From Desulfarculaceae bacterium (GTDB taxonomy: Bacteria > Desulfobacterota > Desulfarculia > Desulfarculales > Desulfarculaceae), in NCBI GenBank assembly GCA_021737145.1, contig JAIPEN010000005.1:186001-250000 (forward strand): 64,000 nt of DNA, written 5' to 3'. Both the position numbers and the translations under genes were made by a program. The notes beneath the pieces are model-generated. The model did not search any database, was not told where the DNA came from, and saw nothing but the letters and a program-made list of their open reading frames with translations. Shown one piece after another: positions 1-8,402 of this stretch; position 1 is the first letter of the stretch; each line of letters opens with the position of its first letter.

Positions 1-1149
1 ATCGTCGCCAAAAAAGGCCTGATGCCCCCGGGTGAAAGTGATGCGCCCCATGCAGCCCTGGCGGTCGGTGGCCTCCAGGGCCTTGACCATGGCCTCGGGC
101 TCCAGGCTGCCGGCCCGCTCGATGGCCTGGGCCAACACATACACCGCCTCGTAGGAAGGGGCCGGGCCGTGGCCCGACTCCACCGGGCGGCCGTAGCGCT
201 TTTCATAGGCGCGGTAAAAACGGGCGGCCGGTTGGTAGCGGTGGCTGGGCAGGTTGCCCAGCTCGAAGATCATGTTGAGGCTGCCCGCGATCTGCCCGGA
301 GAAGGCCTGCCAGGCGGCGGGGCCCACCATGGGCGAGATGAAACCGCAGAGAAGGGCCGGCACCTTGAGACGCCGCCACTGCTTGGCCAGCTGCCCGCTC
401 TGGGGCGAATCGAAGATGCACAGCAGGGCCTGGGCTCCCCGGGTGCGGGCCTCCTCCAGGGCCTGGCTGAAATCAGAGGCCGTGCTGGGGAAGGTGCGCT
501 GGCCCAGCACCTCCCAGCCCGCCCGCCGAAAGTAAAGCCGCAGCATCATGGAGGCGGTGGTGCGGGCCCAGGCCACGTCCTGGTTGAGGATGTATACCCG
601 CTGGAACCCGAAGCGCTGTTTGAGAAAGGCCATGTTGCTGATGAGGTAGTCGGTGAGATAGCGGGTGTTGAGCCCCACCCGGAACACGAAGCGGCTGCGC
701 GGCTCCCTCAGGACCATGGCCTCGGACACCGGGGTCATGGCGATGGTGCCCAACAGGGGCAGGCGCTTTTTGGCGATGAGCTCCATGCTCTCCAGGAGCA
801 CCTCGGAGCGGAAAGGCCCCACCACCAGGGCGTGCAGGCGGTGGGCGTCCAAAAAGCGGCGAAAGGCCCCCACCGCCTGCTCCACCGCCACTCCGGGCGA
901 GGCGCCCTTCAAATCCACGGACACCACCTTGAGCGGCAGACGGCGCCGCCCCACCAAGACCCCGCCCTTGGCGTTGATCTCGGCCACGGCCAGGTTCACG
1001 GCCATTAGGCTCTCGCGGCCCTCCAGCAGGGTCAGGGTGGTGGGCACCCCCAGCACCACCGCGCGGGGCGCGGCCCGGGCCGGCCCGGCCAACAGGGCGG
1101 CCAGGGCCAGCAGCAGTAGCAGCAGCCTAGCCGTCTTGGTCCAGGTCAT
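1..1149 (-). CDS. ABC-type periplasmic substrate-binding protein, branched-chain amino acid (LivK-like) family, 3' end outside window
   Basis: The frame is open from ATG at 1149 to the left edge, giving 383 codons without the C-terminus. It begins with a Lys/Arg residue pair, a run of leucines and an Ala-x-Ala site near residue 26, a classical Sec signal peptide. The mature part reads like the type I periplasmic binding fold (Peripla_BP_6): an early segment with MAVNLAVAEINAKGG, a later PLLGTIAMTPVSE, and a C-terminal GPAPSYEAVYVLAQAIE. The family binds amino acids or other small carboxylates and amides for ABC import. Its start lies inside the end of the response regulator gene, overlapping 23 bp, so it is translationally coupled to a two-component system rather than to permease genes. 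It may be a sensing partner of the kinase; that is inference. The ligand cannot be told from sequence. Confidence 0.85.
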   Translation of the reverse strand, partial: MTWTKTARLLLLLLALAALLAGPARAAPRAVVLGVPTTLTLLEGRESLMAVNLAVAEINAKGGVLVGRRRLPLKVVSVDLKGASPGVAVEQAVGAFRRFLDAHRLHALVVGPFRSEVLLESMELIAKKRLPLLGTIAMTPVSEAMVLREPRSRFVFRVGLNTRYLTDYLISNMAFLKQRFGFQRVYILNQDVAWARTTASMMLRLYFRRAGWEVLGQRTFPSTASDFSQALEEARTRGAQALLCIFDSPQSGQLAKQWRRLKVPALLCGFISPMVGPAAWQAFSGQIAGSLNMIFELGNLPSHRYQPAARFYRAYEKRYGRPVESGHGPAPSYEAVYVLAQAIERAGSLEPEAMVKALEATDRQGCMGRITFTRGHQAFFGDD

Positions 1150-2506
1150 AGCGCTCGATCTTTTCGTAGAGCCCCTTGCGCGAGATGCCCAGGCGCTTGG
1201 CCGCCTGGCTCTTGTTGCCCCCGCACTGCTCCAGGGTTTTGGCGATGAGTTCCCGCTCCACCTGCTTGATGGTCACCCCCGCCTCGGGCAGGCCGGTGAT
1301 CACCCCCGCCCCGGAGGCGGCCGGGGTCTGGCCGGTGAGCTCGGAGAAGTCCTCGGGTTGCAGGCGCTGGTTCTTGGTCAGAATCACCGCCCGGGCCATG
1401 ACGTTCTCCAGTTGACGCACGTTGCCCGGCCAGGGGTGCTCCAAGAGCACCTGCATGGCCGAGGGGTTCACCCCCACCACCTCCTTGGTGTAGCGACCGG
1501 TCATGCGCCGCCGGAAGTGCTCCGCCAGCAGGGGGATGTCCTCGGCGCGCTCGCGCAGGGGGGGCAGGTTCAGGGCGATGACCTCGATGCGGTAGAGCAG
1601 GTCCTCCAGAAACTTGCCGTCGCTGATGTGGCGGCCCAGGTCCAGGTTGGTGGCGGCCAGCAGGCGCACCTCCACCCGGCGCGGGGTGTTGCCCCCCACC
1701 GGCTCAAAGGTGCGCTCCTGCAGAAACCTCAGAAGCTTGGCCTGCAGGGCCAGGCTCATGTGCCCGATCTCGTCCAAAAACAGGCTGCCCCCGTGGGCCA
1801 GCTCCAGGCGGCCCTTTTTGTCGGTGTTGGCCCCGGTGAAGGCCCCCTTTACGTAGCCGAAGAGCTCGGCCTCCAAGAGGGTCTCGGTCAGGGCCGCGCA
1901 GTTGATGCACACCAGGGGGCCGACCGCGCGGGGGCTCTCGGCGTGCAGGGCCCGGGCCAGAAGCTCCTTGCCCGTGCCGGTCTCGCCATGGATGAGCACC
2001 GAGGCGTCGGTGGGCCCCACGGTGCGCACCAGGTCGAAGATACGCTGCATGGCCGGGCTGTTGCCGATGATGCCGTGAAAGGAGCCCTCGGAGCTCACCT
2101 GGGAGCGCAGGTCGGCCAGCTCGCGGGACATGCGCCGCTGGCGGATGGCCTTGTCCAGCACGATGGAGAGCTCCTCGTAGTCCAGGGGCTTGAACAGATA
2201 GTCGGCCACTCCCTCCTTGAGGGCCTGCACCGCCGAGGTGGCCGTGGCGTGGGCGGTCATGATCACAAAGGGAGGGCTGTCCCCGGCCATGCCCATGGCC
2301 CGGTAGAGCTCCAGGCCGTTCATGGCCGGCATCTTCAGGTCGGCCAGCACCACGTCCAGGTCCGGGTGCTCGGCGTAGAGCCGCAAGGCCTGGTCGCCGC
2401 TGGAGGCGGTGAGCACCTGGTAGCCCTCGTCGGCCAGGATGGCCATTAGCACCTTGAGGGCGTTGATGCGGTCGTCCACCACCAGGATTTTCTTGGACTC
2501 AGGCAT
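1127..2506 (-). CDS. Sigma54-dependent response regulator, NtrC/AtoC type
   Basis: This 459-aa protein has the three NtrC-family parts in order. The receiver domain (about residues 5-120) has acidic residues D11 and D12 and phospho-acceptor D56. The AAA+ domain (about 140-370) has Walker A GETGTGKE and the sigma54-contacting loop GAFTGA. The C-terminus is a Fis-type helix-turn-helix (AAKRLGISRKGLYEKI). All key motifs are intact, so it should activate sigma54 promoters when phosphorylated. It overlaps the end of the upstream kinase gene by 8 bp and overlaps the downstream binding-protein gene by 23 bp, so the three form one translationally coupled unit. I found no sigma54 consensus directly upstream of the kinase, so its target promoters probably lie outside the window. 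Confidence 0.95.
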   Translation of the reverse strand: MPESKKILVVDDRINALKVLMAILADEGYQVLTASSGDQALRLYAEHPDLDVVLADLKMPAMNGLELYRAMGMAGDSPPFVIMTAHATATSAVQALKEGVADYLFKPLDYEELSIVLDKAIRQRRMSRELADLRSQVSSEGSFHGIIGNSPAMQRIFDLVRTVGPTDASVLIHGETGTGKELLARALHAESPRAVGPLVCINCAALTETLLEAELFGYVKGAFTGANTDKKGRLELAHGGSLFLDEIGHMSLALQAKLLRFLQERTFEPVGGNTPRRVEVRLLAATNLDLGRHISDGKFLEDLLYRIEVIALNLPPLRERAEDIPLLAEHFRRRMTGRYTKEVVGVNPSAMQVLLEHPWPGNVRQLENVMARAVILTKNQRLQPEDFSELTGQTPAASGAGVITGLPEAGVTIKQVERELIAKTLEQCGGNKSQAAKRLGISRKGLYEKIERYDLDQDG

Positions 2507-4346
2507 GGGCCGCCTCCGGCGTTTCCGGGGGCACCGGGCAGAAAGGCAGGTTGATGATGATGGTGGTGCCCTTGCCCACCGCGCTGAGCACCTCCATGGC
2601 CCCGCCGTGGCTCTGCACGATGCCCAGGCTCAGGGTGAGCCCCAGGCCGGTGCCCGCGTCCTTGGTGGTGAAGAACGGATCGAAGACGTTGGCCTGCTGC
2701 TGAGGGTGAATGCCCACGCCGTTGTCCTCCATGCTCAGGCGCACCCACCCCCCCCGGCCCGCGGCCGGAAGCTGACAGGTGGTGGTGAAGGTGATGTAGC
2801 CGCCCCGGGGCAGCGCGTCCATGGCGTTGATCATCAGGTTCACCAGCACCTGCTCCATCTGATGAGGGTCCAGCATCTGAAGGGGCAAGGCCTTGTCCAG
2901 CAGGTTGTGCAGCCGGATGCCCCGCTTGTCCGTCTCGCTCCGGAATAAAGTCTGCACCGAAGCGCACAGGGCGTTCAAGTCCGTGGGGGCCAGATGGGGC
3001 GGAGCCTGGCGGGCGAAGTAGAGGAACTCGGTCACGAAACGGTTGAGCCGCTCGATCTCCTCGGAGATGATCTTGCCATACTCGGCGATGAGCGGGTCGT
3101 CGGGCCGGCGGCGCTGAAGGTGCACCATGGCCCCGGCCATGGCGCTCAGGGGGTTGCGGATCTCGTGGGCCACTCCGGCCGAGAGCCGCCCCAGGCTCAC
3201 CAGCTTTTCGCTGCGCACCAGCTCGGCCCGGGTGCGCTCCAGGTTGCGGCTCATGCGGTTGAAGGCCCGGGTCAGCTCGCCCAGCTCGTCACGGGAGGTC
3301 ACCGGCAGCTCCTGGGCCTCGCCTCCCTCGGCCAGGCGCTCGGTGGCCGCTGCCAGGCTGCGCACCGGTTTGAGCAGGTTGTAGGACAGGATGCTCACCC
3401 CGGCCACGGCCAGGATGAGCACGATCACCACCACCTGGAAGACCCGGGTGCGGATGGCGTCCGCCTCCTGGCGGAACTCCTGCGCCGGGATGGTGGCGGC
3501 CACCGACCACTTGAGGGCGGGCACCGGGGCGTAGGCCGCCACCTTGTCCTCGTTTTCGAAGTGATAGCTCTGCCAGCCGGTGCCGCCCTTGGTCATGTCC
3601 TCCAGCATGCGGCGCAGGCTGGCCGCCCCGCTCTCGGGCCCCAGGGTGTAGGGAGGCTGATTTGGGTGGATCAGGTTGCGTCCCTGGTCGTCCACCATGA
3701 AGGCGTAGCCCTTGTGCCCCACGTGGATGGCCCGCACGATGGCGGTGATGCGCTCGAAGTCCAGGTCGATCACCACCACCCCGGTGAAGCGTTCCCAGGG
3801 GCTGGCCGTGGCCTTGGCGCAGTGGAGGATGTAGCCCCCCCGGTCCGGGGACGCCACCAGGGGCGAAAAATAGAGGCCCCCGGCCGGCTGGGCGCGCACC
3901 GCCCGGAAAAAGGGCTGCTCCGCCACCGAGGCCGCCGCTCCCCCCTGCCCTCCCCGGCGCACCTTGATCAGCTCCCGGCCGCTGGCGTCGATGTAGCGCA
4001 GCTGCCAATAGGAAGGGGTGCGGGCCAGAAAGTCCTTGAACAGGCGCACGATGTTGTCGTGATTGAACTCGGCCTCGGCCCGCAGCCGGAAGGAGCGGGC
4101 CAGGTTGTACTGCTCGATCAGGGGAAGGCCGGTGATGGTGGTCAGGTCGATGCGGGTGTTGTGCAACACGTTGTCGATCTTCTTGGCCGCCGCCTCCACC
4201 TGCAACATCTGCTCCTGGCGCACCAGCCGGTTCACCCGCTCCACCGATGCCTGTATGGAAAAGTAGCCCACCAGGGCGATGGGCAGGCACACCAGGGGCA
4301 GGATGAAAACCAGGAGCTTGAAAAAGATGGACGACTTAAGCTTCAT
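2499..4346 (-). CDS. Membrane sensor histidine kinase (Cache-HAMP-HisKA-HATPase)
   Basis: The 615-aa product starts with a transmembrane helix (residues 8-28), then a periplasmic double-Cache-like sensor region (about 40-300), a second membrane helix (about 301-324), a HAMP segment, and a HisKA domain with phospho-acceptor H394 in the VAHEIRNP box. The ATPase domain shows the N box (NLMINAMDA), G1 (DNGVGI) and G2 (GTGLGLTLS). It would sense a small periplasmic molecule and phosphorylate the NtrC-type regulator encoded just downstream, whose start overlaps this gene by 8 bp. Cache domains bind carboxylates, amino acids and similar ligands directly; here an LivK-like binding protein is encoded in the same unit and could present the ligand instead. 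The ligand is unknown. Confidence 0.94.
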   Translation of the reverse strand: MKLKSSIFFKLLVFILPLVCLPIALVGYFSIQASVERVNRLVRQEQMLQVEAAAKKIDNVLHNTRIDLTTITGLPLIEQYNLARSFRLRAEAEFNHDNIVRLFKDFLARTPSYWQLRYIDASGRELIKVRRGGQGGAAASVAEQPFFRAVRAQPAGGLYFSPLVASPDRGGYILHCAKATASPWERFTGVVVIDLDFERITAIVRAIHVGHKGYAFMVDDQGRNLIHPNQPPYTLGPESGAASLRRMLEDMTKGGTGWQSYHFENEDKVAAYAPVPALKWSVAATIPAQEFRQEADAIRTRVFQVVVIVLILAVAGVSILSYNLLKPVRSLAAATERLAEGGEAQELPVTSRDELGELTRAFNRMSRNLERTRAELVRSEKLVSLGRLSAGVAHEIRNPLSAMAGAMVHLQRRRPDDPLIAEYGKIISEEIERLNRFVTEFLYFARQAPPHLAPTDLNALCASVQTLFRSETDKRGIRLHNLLDKALPLQMLDPHQMEQVLVNLMINAMDALPRGGYITFTTTCQLPAAGRGGWVRLSMEDNGVGIHPQQQANVFDPFFTTKDAGTGLGLTLSLGIVQSHGGAMEVLSAVGKGTTIIINLPFCPVPPETPEAAHA

Positions 4347-4445
4347 AACCGGTCCTGTGTGGGTCTTGCGTGGCCCACTGTAGCAGATTTCGCGGCCGCG
4401 AGTCAGGAACCCGCCTCGGAGAATGGACTCCGCGTTATTTCTTTT

Positions 4446-4494
4446 CTATTATTCTAGAATAATAGTTGACAACACCTTTTCCTCGGGGTATCAA
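4446..4494 (+). promoter_or_regulatory. arsR promoter with perfect 20-bp palindromic operator
   Basis: A perfect 20-bp palindrome, CTATTATTCTAGAATAATAG, fills 4446-4465. It directly abuts a consensus -35 box TTGACA at 4466-4471. At 17-bp spacing there is a weaker -10, TATCAA, at 4489-4494. A repressor on the palindrome would block RNA polymerase, and the gene immediately downstream encodes an ArsR-family repressor, so autoregulation is the obvious reading. The predicted transcript would begin only one to a few bases before the ATG at 4503, and there is no good Shine-Dalgarno, so the message may be leaderless. The palindrome also sits about 100 bp upstream of the divergent kinase gene. Confidence 0.8.
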
Positions 4495-4502
4495 TCCTAA
4501 TC

Positions 4503-4805
4503 ATGGAGTTTGACGACGCTGCCAAAAAGCTGGCCGAGTTGGGGCACCCGGTGCGCCTGAAGGTGTTCCGCCTGCTGGTGCAGGCCGGGCTAGAGGGCCT
4601 GCCGGTCAAGGCCATCCAGGCCCACGTGGGCATACCCAACTCCACCCTGTCGCACCACCTGGCCCATCTGGTATCAGCCGGGCTGATCACCCAGACCCGA
4701 GAAGGACGCATCTTGCGCTGTCGGGCCAGCTATCCGGAAATCAAGCAGGTGCTCGACTTTCTGCTCCAGGACTGCTGCGCCGGGGTGGTGCAGATCCAGG
4801 GTTGA
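4503..4805 (+). CDS. arsR: ArsR-family arsenic-responsive repressor
   Basis: The 100-aa protein is a single winged helix-turn-helix with the ArsR/SmtB pattern LGHPVRLKVFRLL at the N-terminus and the recognition helix in IPNSTLSHHLAHL. The classical ELCVCDL metal-binding motif in the DNA-binding helix is missing. Instead, cysteines lie at C73 and at the C-terminal pair C91-C92, which recalls the Acidithiobacillus-type ArsR that binds As(III) through C-terminal cysteines. It should repress its own promoter and the downstream methyltransferase until As(III) binds. The perfect palindrome 40 bp upstream is the likely operator. ArsM follows after 71 bp on the same strand. Confidence 0.9.
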   Translation: MEFDDAAKKLAELGHPVRLKVFRLLVQAGLEGLPVKAIQAHVGIPNSTLSHHLAHLVSAGLITQTREGRILRCRASYPEIKQVLDFLLQDCCAGVVQIQG

Positions 4806-4809
4806 ACCC

Positions 4810-4848
4810 GGCAAAATTTTTTGCCGTTATATTTCCAATGTACTGGAA
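4810..4848 (+). repeat. Two inverted repeats in the arsR-arsM gap
   Basis: Between arsR and arsM there is a 7-bp inverted repeat GGCAAAA / TTTTGCC (4810-4816 and 4819-4825, 2-bp centre). It is followed by TTCCA / TGGAA (4833-4837 and 4844-4848, 6-bp centre). The first could form a small hairpin that tunes read-through from arsR, or be a second DNA site. The function of either is not known, and the second is short enough to be chance. Confidence 0.35.
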
Positions 4849-4876
4849 CTGTAGAATCTTTATCAGGAGGAAAGAC

Positions 4877-5695
4877 ATGGGACAGATCAAACGACAGATA
4901 TTGGCCTCGGTGCTGGAGCGCTACCGCCAGGCGGCCGGAGGTGAGCCGGAAGGAACCTGCTCCCCGGGATGCTGCGGCGGCGGTGGAAGAGGTGTGGAAC
5001 TGAGCAAGGACCTGGGCTACAGCGAGACGGATCTGGCCTCCGCGCCCCAGGGCTCCAATCTGGGCCTGGGCTGCGGCAACCCCCATGCCGTGGCCGGCTT
5101 GCGGCCCGGCGAAACGGTGCTGGACCTGGGGTGCGGCGGCGGCTTCGACTGCTTTCTGGCCGCCAAGCAGGTTGGGGCCGACGGCCTGATCATCGGGGTG
5201 GACATGACCCCCGAGATGATCGCCCGTGCGCGGGAGAACGCGGAGAAAATGGAAGCGCCCAACGTTTCCTTCCGCCTGGGGGAGATAGAACACCTGCCCG
5301 TGGCCGACGCCGGCGTGGATGTGATCATCTCCAACTGCGTGATCAACCTGGCGGCGGACAAGGGCGCGGTCTACGCCGAGGCCTTCCGGGTGCTGCGGCC
5401 CGGCGGCCGCCTGGCCATCAGCGACGTGGTGGCCCTGGCCGAACTCCCCGGGGATATGGTCTCGGACCTGGAGCTGTGGGCCTCCTGCGCGGCCGGGGCC
5501 CTGACCGTATCCGAAACGGAGCGGCTGCTGGCAGAGGCGGGCTTCGAGCAGGTCCAGGTGGAGCCCAACCCGGCCAGCCGGGAGATGATCGAAAAGTGGC
5601 TCCCCGGCCATGGCGTGGAAGACTACCTGGCCGCAGCCTCCATAACCGCGATCAAGCCGGGCAGCAAACCCTCCCGCGCATTTGGCTGTTGCTGA
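4877..5695 (+). CDS. arsM: Arsenite S-adenosylmethionine methyltransferase
   Basis: The enzyme methylates As(III) using S-adenosylmethionine, giving methylated and possibly volatile arsenicals in the cytoplasm. The class I methyltransferase motif VLDLGCGGGFD lies near residue 85. The ArsM-specific cysteines are all present: C66 in GCGNP, C154 in SNCVINL and C204 in SCAAGAL. Cysteine-rich ends (CSPGCC near residue 30, and a final CC) are also common in the family. I chose ATG 4877 because AGGAGG sits just before it; an in-frame extension back to 4802 would overlap arsR and lacks a ribosome site. Length is 272 aa, normal for ArsM. With arsR it forms an arsenic detoxification module; no arsenite efflux pump gene is next to it. 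Confidence 0.93.
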   Translation: MGQIKRQILASVLERYRQAAGGEPEGTCSPGCCGGGGRGVELSKDLGYSETDLASAPQGSNLGLGCGNPHAVAGLRPGETVLDLGCGGGFDCFLAAKQVGADGLIIGVDMTPEMIARARENAEKMEAPNVSFRLGEIEHLPVADAGVDVIISNCVINLAADKGAVYAEAFRVLRPGGRLAISDVVALAELPGDMVSDLELWASCAAGALTVSETERLLAEAGFEQVQVEPNPASREMIEKWLPGHGVEDYLAAASITAIKPGSKPSRAFGCC

Positions 5696-5705
5696 GGGGG
5701 ACGGC

Positions 5706-5865
5706 ATGACTACACACCAAAACGTCAGCCAACTCCCTGCTGGGAATGGAAGCGGGTGACAAGGAAGGCTATCGTTGCGCCAAGCAACAGCGTCTGTTCC
5801 AGAAGCTTTGCCCCGGATACGTGGCCAGCGCCGCCGAGTTGACCGAGGAGCTACTGCCGCCCTCA
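5706..5865 (+). pseudogene. Possible broken small ORF downstream of arsM
   Basis: An ATG at 5706, preceded by GAGGGGG, opens a frame that stops after 17 codons at 5759. In the +1 frame a second open stretch runs from about 5710 through an internal ATG (5746) to a stop at 5863-5865. It encodes a peptide with two cysteines (YRCAKQQRLFQKLCPGY) and a normal-looking composition. A single frameshift near 5730 would join the two into a protein of about 52 residues. I do not recognise the family. It could be a decayed arsenic-related gene, a real 40-residue protein starting at 5746, or chance. Confidence 0.3.
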
Positions 5866-6119
5866 TGACCCTTATCGCAGCCCAAGGCAGGGCCCTCCCT
5901 GGCGGCCCCGCCTTGGTTTGCCCAGGGCCGGATGTTTTCCGTGGCTTGCCATCCAAATCCGGTCCTGCTATTTTGGGCCAACTGTAGGCGGTGCCCCCAC
6001 CGCTCCGCCCGCAAGCCGGGGGCCACCGGAGGGACGCATTGACTCGTCCTTTTTCCGGCCCGCTTCAATCCTTGAAAATTCTGATGAACGCAGCCCCAGG
6101 TGGGGTGGAGGAGGCTTTA
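5866..6119 (+). other. Non-coding stretch before the acyl-CoA ligase
   Basis: About 250 bases with no convincing gene. Together with the broken frame before it, this is the only gap over 300 bases in the window without an intact gene. The final bases (GGAGGAGGC, 6107-6115) are the ribosome site of the following gene. I see no clear promoter or terminator. Confidence 0.5.
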
Positions 6120-7637
6120 ATGGGGGGAATCGGTCAATGGCTGACCAGGCGCGCCGTGCTGTGCCCGCAGCGGGAGGCGGTGGTGGACGGATCGCGCCGA
6201 CTTACTTACGCTCAACTCAATCAGCGAACCAACCAGCTGGCCCGGGCCCTGCAAGCCAGGGGCCTGGTCCGGGGCGACCGGGTGGCCATGCTGGCCCTGA
6301 ACTGCCACCAGTGGCTGGAGGCGGTCATGGCCACGGCCAAGCTGGGCCTGGTCCTGGTGCCCCTGAACTGGCGCCTGGCCCCGGCCGAGCTCCGCTACCA
6401 GCTGGCCGACAGCCAGACCCGCCATCTCATCCACGAGCCCGGCCTTAGCGACCTGGCCGCCCAGGTCGGCGCGGGCGGCTCCCTGGAGCACCAGTGGGTG
6501 CTGGGCTCCGAGGCCCAGGGTTCGGCCGAGCCCTACGAGGAGGCCCTGGCCGCCCAGTCCGACCAGGAGCCCGTCCTGGACTACACGGTGGACCTGACCT
6601 GCCCCCACCTCATCGTCTACACCTCCGGCACCACCGGCAAGCCCAAGGGCGCGATGCTCTCCCAGGCCAACAGCCAGTGGAACGCCCTGAACCAGCACGT
6701 GGACCTGGAGTTCACCCGCGCGGACCGCGAGCTGGTGGTGCTGCCCATGTTCCACATTGGGGGCATCGGCCTGTTCACCCTGGCCCTGCTCTATGTGGGG
6801 GCTTCGGTGGTGGTGCAGCGCGCCTTTGACCCGGCCCAGATCATGCGCCGCCTGGTGCGCGAGAAGATCACCATCTTTTTCGGGGTGCCGGCCATGTTCC
6901 TGCTCATGATCCAGTCGCCGGAGTTCGACCCCGCCGCCTTTGAGAAGGTGCGCATGGTCTTCTGCGGCGGGGCTCCCCTGCCACCGGCCCTCATCGACCA
7001 GTACCAGGAACTCGGCATCACCCTGCAGCAGGGCTACGGCATGAGCGAGGCCTCGCCCTCCACCACCGTGCTGCGCCGCGAGGACGCCCGGGCCAAAAAG
7101 GGCTCGGTGGGAAGGCCCCATTTCCACATCGAGCTGAGGGTGGCCGGCCAAGACGGCCAGGAGCTTCCCCAGGGCGAGGTGGGAGAGGTCTTGCTCAAGG
7201 GGCCCAACATCATGCAAGGTTATTGGAACCGGCCCGAGGCCAACCGAGAGGTGTTCGCCGGGGGCTGGTTCCACACCGGGGACATGGGCCGCCTGGACCC
7301 TGAGGGCTTCTTGTACATCGTGGACCGCCGAAAGGACATGTACATCAGCGGCGGCGAAAACGTGTACCCGGCCGAGGTGGAGCACGCCATCTTCGAGCTG
7401 GACCAGGTGGCCGAGGCGGCGGTGGTGGGGGTGTCCGACCCCCGCTGGGGCGAGACCGGCAAGGCCTTTGTGGTGCCCAAGCCAGGGGCCCGCCTGGAGC
7501 CGGATCAGGTGACCAAGCACCTGGCCGGCCGTCTGGCCCGCTTCAAGCAGCCCCGCGAGGTGGTGCTGGTTCAGGCCCTGCCCCGCACCGCCTCGGGCAA
7601 GGTGATCAAAAGCAGGCTGCGCGATGGGGAGGCCTAG
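6120..7637 (+). CDS. Class I acyl-CoA synthetase (AMP-forming)
   Basis: This 505-aa adenylate-forming enzyme activates a carboxylic acid to its CoA thioester through an acyl-AMP. The P-loop TSGTTGKPKG lies near residue 170. The later family motifs follow: GYGMSEASP, the HTGDMG and DRRKDMYISGGENVYP hinge region, and the C-terminal lysine in PRTASGKVIK. I placed the start at ATG 6120 because GGAGGAGG stands directly before it; the frame is open further upstream without a ribosome site. It belongs to the fatty-acid/cyclohexane-carboxylate/o-succinylbenzoate-CoA ligase group and the exact acid is unknown. It is the first of three such ligases in the window. A TVP38-type membrane protein follows after 27 bp. 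Confidence 0.9.
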   Translation: MGGIGQWLTRRAVLCPQREAVVDGSRRLTYAQLNQRTNQLARALQARGLVRGDRVAMLALNCHQWLEAVMATAKLGLVLVPLNWRLAPAELRYQLADSQTRHLIHEPGLSDLAAQVGAGGSLEHQWVLGSEAQGSAEPYEEALAAQSDQEPVLDYTVDLTCPHLIVYTSGTTGKPKGAMLSQANSQWNALNQHVDLEFTRADRELVVLPMFHIGGIGLFTLALLYVGASVVVQRAFDPAQIMRRLVREKITIFFGVPAMFLLMIQSPEFDPAAFEKVRMVFCGGAPLPPALIDQYQELGITLQQGYGMSEASPSTTVLRREDARAKKGSVGRPHFHIELRVAGQDGQELPQGEVGEVLLKGPNIMQGYWNRPEANREVFAGGWFHTGDMGRLDPEGFLYIVDRRKDMYISGGENVYPAEVEHAIFELDQVAEAAVVGVSDPRWGETGKAFVVPKPGARLEPDQVTKHLAGRLARFKQPREVVLVQALPRTASGKVIKSRLRDGEA

Positions 7638-7664
7638 CCCCCGCGCCCAGCCAGGGAGCAGGCC

Positions 7665-8402
7665 ATGGGGGCCGGAGAGCAAAACCAGGAGCCAAAAGGC
7701 GAAACCGCCGCATCTAAGCATTTGCGCCGTTGGCTGAAGTGGGGGCTGGTGGCCCTGCTGTTTTTGGGCCTGGCCGCGGTGTGGCGCTTCACTCCCCTGG
7801 ACAACCTGTTGCAGGAGTCCACCCTGGCCGCCTGGGCGGCCAAGCTCAAGGGCACCCACCTGGCCTCTTTGGCGGTGATGCTGGTCTACATGGCCGCGGG
7901 CGCGGTCATGGTGCCGCTGGCCCTGCTCACCGGGGCCTGCGGCCTGATTTTCGGCCCCTGGTGGGGCTCGGCCTATGCCCTGCTGGGCAGCATGGCCTCG
8001 GCCCTGGTGCTCTATGGGGTGGGCCGCGCGGCCGGGCGGGCCAAGGTGGGCAAGTGGTCCGGCGGCAGGCTGGGCCGCCTTAGCAAGCACATGGCCGACC
8101 ACAGCATCACCACCATAATCCTGGTGCGCATCCTGCCCGTGGCCCCCTTCACGGTGATCAACCTGGCCGCCGGGGCCACCCGGGTGCGGCCCTGGCCCTA
8201 CATCCTGGGCACCTTCTTGGGCGTCCTGCCCAACACCCTGGCCATCACCGTTTTCGCCGACCGGCTGCACCGCATCTGGCGGCAGCCCCACTGGGGCGAC
8301 GTGGCCGTGGCCGTGGCGGTGCTGGCCGCCCTGGCCCTGCTCATCTGGCTGCTGCGCCGGGTCAGCCGCCGGCGCCGGCAAATGTCGGAAGCTTCGCGCT
8401 AG
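7665..8402 (+). CDS. TVP38/TMEM64-family (VTT domain) inner-membrane protein
   Basis: The 245-aa protein has a charged N-terminus, a first membrane helix near residues 25-42, and then the VTT-domain pattern. This comprises a hydrophobic segment with the conserved GLIFGPWWGS stretch, a glycine-rich helix, and VRILPVAPFTVINLAAG followed by two more helices and a basic tail. Bacterial members (YdjX/YdjZ-like, DedA-related) are thought to act in lipid movement or membrane homeostasis, but no specific function can be given. Its end overlaps the convergent lyase gene by 4 bp. Confidence 0.85.
   Translation: MGAGEQNQEPKGETAASKHLRRWLKWGLVALLFLGLAAVWRFTPLDNLLQESTLAAWAAKLKGTHLASLAVMLVYMAAGAVMVPLALLTGACGLIFGPWWGSAYALLGSMASALVLYGVGRAAGRAKVGKWSGGRLGRLSKHMADHSITTIILVRILPVAPFTVINLAAGATRVRPWPYILGTFLGVLPNTLAITVFADRLHRIWRQPHWGDVAVAVAVLAALALLIWLLRRVSRRRRQMSEASR

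Noticed and set aside
4446..4465. The 20-bp palindrome as a transcription terminator for the divergent kinase
   Set aside because: It is AT-rich, lies upstream of both genes and abuts a -35 box, which fits an operator and not a terminator.
4802..4876. Longer arsM start at 4802
   Set aside because: It overlaps the arsR stop, has no ribosome site and adds a hydrophobic stretch not typical of ArsM; AGGAGG before 4877 decides the start.
6117..8381. A 754-codon minus-strand frame across the acyl-CoA ligase and TVP38 genes
   Set aside because: It covers two recognisable plus-strand genes and has the same His/Gly/Gln-rich antisense composition.
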